7,614 nt of DNA from JAKAQB01 sp035702855 (GTDB lineage Bacteria > Actinomycetota > Acidimicrobiia > Acidimicrobiales > Palsa-688), in assembly GCA_035702855.1 (NCBI GenBank), contig DASSZM010000231.1, forward strand, positions 1 through 7,614, written 5' to 3'. The notes beneath the pieces are model-generated. The model made no database searches, was not told the DNA's origin, and worked only from the letters and a program-made list of their open reading frames with translations. Every line of letters starts with the position of its first letter. The stretch's first letter is position 1. Positions 5,313 through 7,614 of this stretch are shown in pieces. Position numbers and translations under genes: made by a program.

Positions 5313-6133
5313 GCCGGGGCGGTCGGGGCCAGGAGATCCGGCGGTTCCTCCGGGGTGCTGGCCGCCTGGCGCGCCCCGCCGGCGGCCTCGAGGGCGTCCA
5401 GGTAGCCGGCGAAGCCCTCGGGGGCCCGGGCCTGCGGCGCCCGGCGGGCGCTGGTCCGCACCGGGCACGAGGCGTCGTGGACCCGCCGGGCGCCGATCCG
5501 CCCGAGGGCGGCCCACAACGCCCGGTCCTCCCCGGTGCGCAGCGGCGGGAACCCGCCCGCGGCCCGGTAGGCGGCGAGCGACACCCCGAGGCTGGTGCCG
5601 TGCACGTGCCCCGTGGCGGCACCGGCGTGATAGGCAGCACGGAAGCGTGCTGCCAGGCCGGCGGGTCGACCGGCCCAGTCCACCACGGCGACGGCGCCGG
5701 CCCAGGCCTCCACCCCCTCCGACTGCCTGGCCAGCTGCCGGGCGAGCCACCCCGGCTGGACCACCGAGTCGGCGTCGGTGGTGGCCAGCCACGCTCCCGC
5801 GCCGGCCCGCACCAACCGCGGCGTGACCACGACCGCGCCCCGGCGGCGGGCAGCGCCGACGTTGGCGCCGGGCGACTCGACGACGACGGCGTGGCGTCCC
5901 GGTCCGCTGCGGGCGAAGGCGGCCGCCCCCTCCCGGGCGGCGGCCCCGCTGCCGTCGGTGCAGGCATCGAGCACCACGGCGAGCCACACCGGGCGGCCGT
6001 CGAGGCGGGGGTGGTTGGCGGCTTCCGTGAGCGCGTCGAGCGCCGCGGGGAGCAGGTCCTCCTCGTCGTGGACCGGCACGACGATGCCCACCGGTCCGGA
6101 GGTGGCCGGCGCGCTCAGCGCCGGAGCTCCCAC
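5249..6133 (-). CDS. Family 2 glycosyltransferase (GT-A fold)
   Basis: This 294-residue protein transfers a sugar from a nucleotide donor. GIVVPVHDEEDLLPAALDAL (16-35) is the first strand and donor-binding start of GT2 enzymes, DACTDGS (56-62) the nucleotide-binding loop, TTDADSVVQPGWL (118-130) the DxD metal-binding motif (D120, D122) and GEDRALW (201-207) the ED region with the probable catalytic base. No membrane segments are visible, so it is likely cytosolic or peripheral. It is last in the leftward operon, overlapping the methyltransferase gene by 19 bases if GTG 6133 is the start. That codon has no clear Shine-Dalgarno site; GTG at 6091, leaving a 23-base gap, would still keep the first strand. 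The last ~20 residues are encoded antisense to the dehydrogenase gene and may be poorly conserved. The acceptor cannot be predicted. Confidence 0.85.
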   Translation of the reverse strand: MGAPALSAPATSGPVGIVVPVHDEEDLLPAALDALTEAANHPRLDGRPVWLAVVLDACTDGSGAAAREGAAAFARSGPGRHAVVVESPGANVGAARRRGAVVVTPRLVRAGAGAWLATTDADSVVQPGWLARQLARQSEGVEAWAGAVAVVDWAGRPAGLAARFRAAYHAGAATGHVHGTSLGVSLAAYRAAGGFPPLRTGEDRALWAALGRIGARRVHDASCPVRTSARRAPQARAPEGFAGYLDALEAAGGARQAASTPEEPPDLLAPTAPAQAAGCSTTLVQPSSRLSKWA

Positions 6134-6690
6134 GTGTCGAGGACGAACGCCCCGTCGCAGAGGTGGGTGCGGGAGCGCAAGCCGGCCGCGTCGGCGATGA
6201 CCCGGTGAGCCTCGTCGCCACTCAGGGGGTAGTCGGTCTCGCCCCGCCAGTGCACGGCGACGACATCGGCGTCGTCGGCGAGGGAGCCGAGCGCCACCGC
6301 CAGCAGCTCCCGCAGCTCCGACTCATCGAAGTAGTAGGCCACCTCGCTCAGCACCAGCAGGTCGAACGAGCCGGCCGGCCAGTCGTCGGGCACGGACGCC
6401 ACGGCCACCTCCACGCCGGCCGCCCCGGCGGCGGCGAGCCGGCGCCGGGCGGCGTCGACCGCCGCCGGCACCTGGTCGACGGCGAGCAGCCGGTCGCAGC
6501 GGTCGGCGAGCGCGGCGGTCAGCACGCCGATGGAGCAGCCCGGCTCGAACGCCGAGCGGTAACGCGGCCGCGGCAGGCTGGCCACCGTGAGGGCGTACTT
6601 GCGCTGCTCGTACCACCGCGACTCGAAGCCCCACGGGTCGTCACCGGCGGCGTACAGGCGGTCGAAGTAGGACCGGTGGGTACGGGTCAC
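6115..6690 (-). CDS. NodS-like SAM-dependent methyltransferase
   Basis: This 191-residue class I methyltransferase opens with THRSYFDRLYAAGDDPWGFE and RWYEQRKYALTVASLP (5-40), a pattern typical of the NodS-type family and its uncharacterised relatives. Motif I, the SAM-binding loop, is AFEPGCSIGVLTAAL (47-61); the acidic residue after strand 2 is D72 in LLAVDQ; and SFDLLVLSEVAYYF (108-121) is motif IV. Rhizobial NodS N-methylates a deacetylated glucosamine residue, so action on an amino sugar freed by the adjacent deacetylase is attractive but inferred. The GTG start at 6690 shares GTGA with the stop of the deacetylase gene, giving a 4-base overlap; GAGGT about nine bases upstream could serve as its ribosome-binding site. 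Translation is probably coupled. Confidence 0.85.
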   Translation of the reverse strand: MTRTHRSYFDRLYAAGDDPWGFESRWYEQRKYALTVASLPRPRYRSAFEPGCSIGVLTAALADRCDRLLAVDQVPAAVDAARRRLAAAGAAGVEVAVASVPDDWPAGSFDLLVLSEVAYYFDESELRELLAVALGSLADDADVVAVHWRGETDYPLSGDEAHRVIADAAGLRSRTHLCDGAFVLDTWELRR

Positions 6691-7436
6691 GTGAGGTACA
6701 CCTCGAAGCCCCGCCGGAAGTGCGCCAGGACCGGTGGGGGCAGCACGGGCAGGTCGCCCGGGCGCCGAGCGGCGAGCTGGGAGCGGTGGGCGGCGATGGC
6801 CAACCGCTTGCGGGCGACCTGCCGCCGGGTCAGCGGGAGCCGCCGGGCGGCGTCCCACGGCAGGTCGTCGCCCGCCGGGTCGGCCCAGTGCCAGGCCCAC
6901 ACGGGGTAGGCGAGCAGCGGGCTGCCTGCGCCGGCCGCAGCGCGAGCAGCCGCCCGGCCACTGGCCTCGTGGTCGGGATGCCGGTCCTCGGCCCAGGGGG
7001 CCACGCACAAGGTGTCGGGCGCCAACCGCTCGGCCAGGGCCGCATCCAGGCGCCCGGCGGCCTCGCTCACGCCGCCGTCGGGGATGCGCAGCCGGGTGCG
7101 CACGGCACAGCCGGGTGCCGGCAGGCCGAGGGCCTCCAGGGCCCGGTGCGCCTCGCGGGCGCGCACGGCGGCCAGGTCGCCCACCCCGGGCCCGCCCTGC
7201 TCGCCGTCGGTCACGGCGCACACCTCGATGGCGACCCCCCGGCCGTGCAGGACCTGCAGGAGCCCACCGGCGCCGAGGATCTCGTCGTCGGGGTGCGGGG
7301 CGACCACGAGCACCCGGGCGACCTCCGGGAGGTCCAGCTCTGCCAGCCCGCCGAGCCGGTCGCTGCCGGCCCACACCGCTTCCGAGGTGCCGGGGTGGTC
7401 CTCGTCGACGACGAACGCCACCCGCTCCGGGGTCAT
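6687..7436 (-). CDS. PIG-L family N-acetyl-sugar deacetylase
   Basis: This 249-residue protein belongs to the PIG-L/LmbE-like zinc hydrolases, which remove acetyl groups from N-acetylglucosamine-containing substrates (MshB in mycothiol synthesis is a studied example). VLVVAPHPDDEILGAGGLL (42-60) carries the zinc ligands H48 and D51, with D50 as probable base. PWAEDRHPDHEASG (147-160) supplies the third ligand, most likely H156. AHRSQ (216-220) is also a common family motif. It is not clearly MshB: its genome neighbours differ from the mycothiol pathway. The ATG at 7436 overlaps the stop of the preceding gene (ATGA) with no good Shine-Dalgarno sequence, suggesting coupled translation. The in-frame upstream reading to 7559 is rejected because it lies inside the acyl-CoA dehydrogenase-like gene. 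Substrate unknown. Confidence 0.87.
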   Translation of the reverse strand: MTPERVAFVVDEDHPGTSEAVWAGSDRLGGLAELDLPEVARVLVVAPHPDDEILGAGGLLQVLHGRGVAIEVCAVTDGEQGGPGVGDLAAVRAREAHRALEALGLPAPGCAVRTRLRIPDGGVSEAAGRLDAALAERLAPDTLCVAPWAEDRHPDHEASGRAAARAAAGAGSPLLAYPVWAWHWADPAGDDLPWDAARRLPLTRRQVARKRLAIAAHRSQLAARRPGDLPVLPPPVLAHFRRGFEVYLT

Positions 7437-7614
7437 GGAGGCGGGAGCCGCAGCTCGAGCAGGTCCCGGGCCAGCGCCGCCGCGTCCCGCCCCGGATGGT
7501 GCTGGGAGAGGTAGGCGTAGAGGTCGGCGCTGCGCCGGCTCTGGGCGGCGTCGAGGCACAGGGGGCGGGCCCCGCCGGCCGCGGCCGCCCCGGCGAGGGC
7601 GGCCGTGCCGGCGG
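7433..7614 (-). CDS. C-terminus of an acyl-CoA dehydrogenase-like protein (partial)
   Basis: The reverse strand is open from the right edge to a TGA at 7435-7433, giving 59 residues of a C-terminus. ARPLCLDAAQSRRSADLYAYLSQHHPGRDAAALARDLL resembles the last helix of acyl-CoA dehydrogenase-like proteins that I recall being encoded beside PIG-L, NodS-like and GT2 genes; these commonly end with a segment like ...DLxVYxRQxHAERDLAALG. No active-site or FAD-binding part falls inside the window, so the assignment rests on this short match and on gene context. The reading frame shares ATGA with the deacetylase start, making it the first visible gene of the operon. Its start and promoter are outside the window. 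Confidence 0.6.
   Translation of the reverse strand, partial: AGTAALAGAAAAGGARPLCLDAAQSRRSADLYAYLSQHHPGRDAAALARDLLELRLPPP

Noticed and set aside
2873..6208. A 1111-residue open frame on the plus strand
   Set aside because: It crosses real genes on both strands, has low-complexity Gly/Arg/Pro composition and shows no domain. Long stop-free frames are expected in very GC-rich DNA.
4053..6221. A 722-residue open frame on the minus strand
   Set aside because: It is antisense to the dehydrogenase, whose zinc and Rossmann motifs are clear, and out of frame with the glycosyltransferase gene.
6687..7559. Longer version of the deacetylase starting at 7559
   Set aside because: The extra 41 residues are Pro/Arg-rich, overlap the better-supported frame of the preceding gene, and extend beyond the normal family start.

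Overview
The window is very GC-rich with strong third-position GC bias. It encodes an actinobacterial-type SigB/SigF/SigG sigma factor, a DUF2231-Rieske protein and a glutathione-independent formaldehyde dehydrogenase-type enzyme. It therefore looks like chromosome from a high-GC member of the Actinomycetota; no rRNA, tRNA or phylogenetic marker allows a closer placement. I saw no mobile element, CRISPR array, tRNA or rRNA. About nine genes fill almost all of the sequence, and no gene-free stretch exceeds 300 bases.

Left part (1-5312), a stress-type block. A PfpI/DJ-1 family protein is read leftward (1-526, running off the left edge). A divergent 241-base gap separates it from a rightward series: an alternative sigma factor (768-1634), a PAS-plus-coiled-coil protein without an output domain (1749-2309), and a hemerythrin-like protein that seems to have lost its iron ligands (2386-3063). 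Facing these is a leftward DUF2231-Rieske membrane protein (3089-3958). A second divergent gap of 214 bases separates it from a rightward zinc-dependent formaldehyde/alcohol dehydrogenase (4173-5312). Both divergent gaps carry paired, outward-facing GGGTAC/GGGTAT -10 boxes of the SigB/SigF class. Weaker versions precede the PAS and hemerythrin-like genes. The likely reading is a compact regulon in which the locally encoded sigma factor drives itself and its neighbours, giving a general stress and detoxification response. That is an inference from promoter pattern and gene content.

Right part (5249-7614), a leftward operon. In transcription order it holds the C-terminus of an acyl-CoA dehydrogenase-like protein, a PIG-L family deacetylase, a NodS-like SAM methyltransferase and a family 2 glycosyltransferase. 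Stop and start codons overlap at each junction (ATGA, GTGA, then 19 bases), indicating translational coupling. The combination suggests building or modifying a glycan or glycolipid whose identity cannot be read here. The glycosyltransferase gene ends inside the convergent dehydrogenase gene, giving a 64-base antisense overlap.
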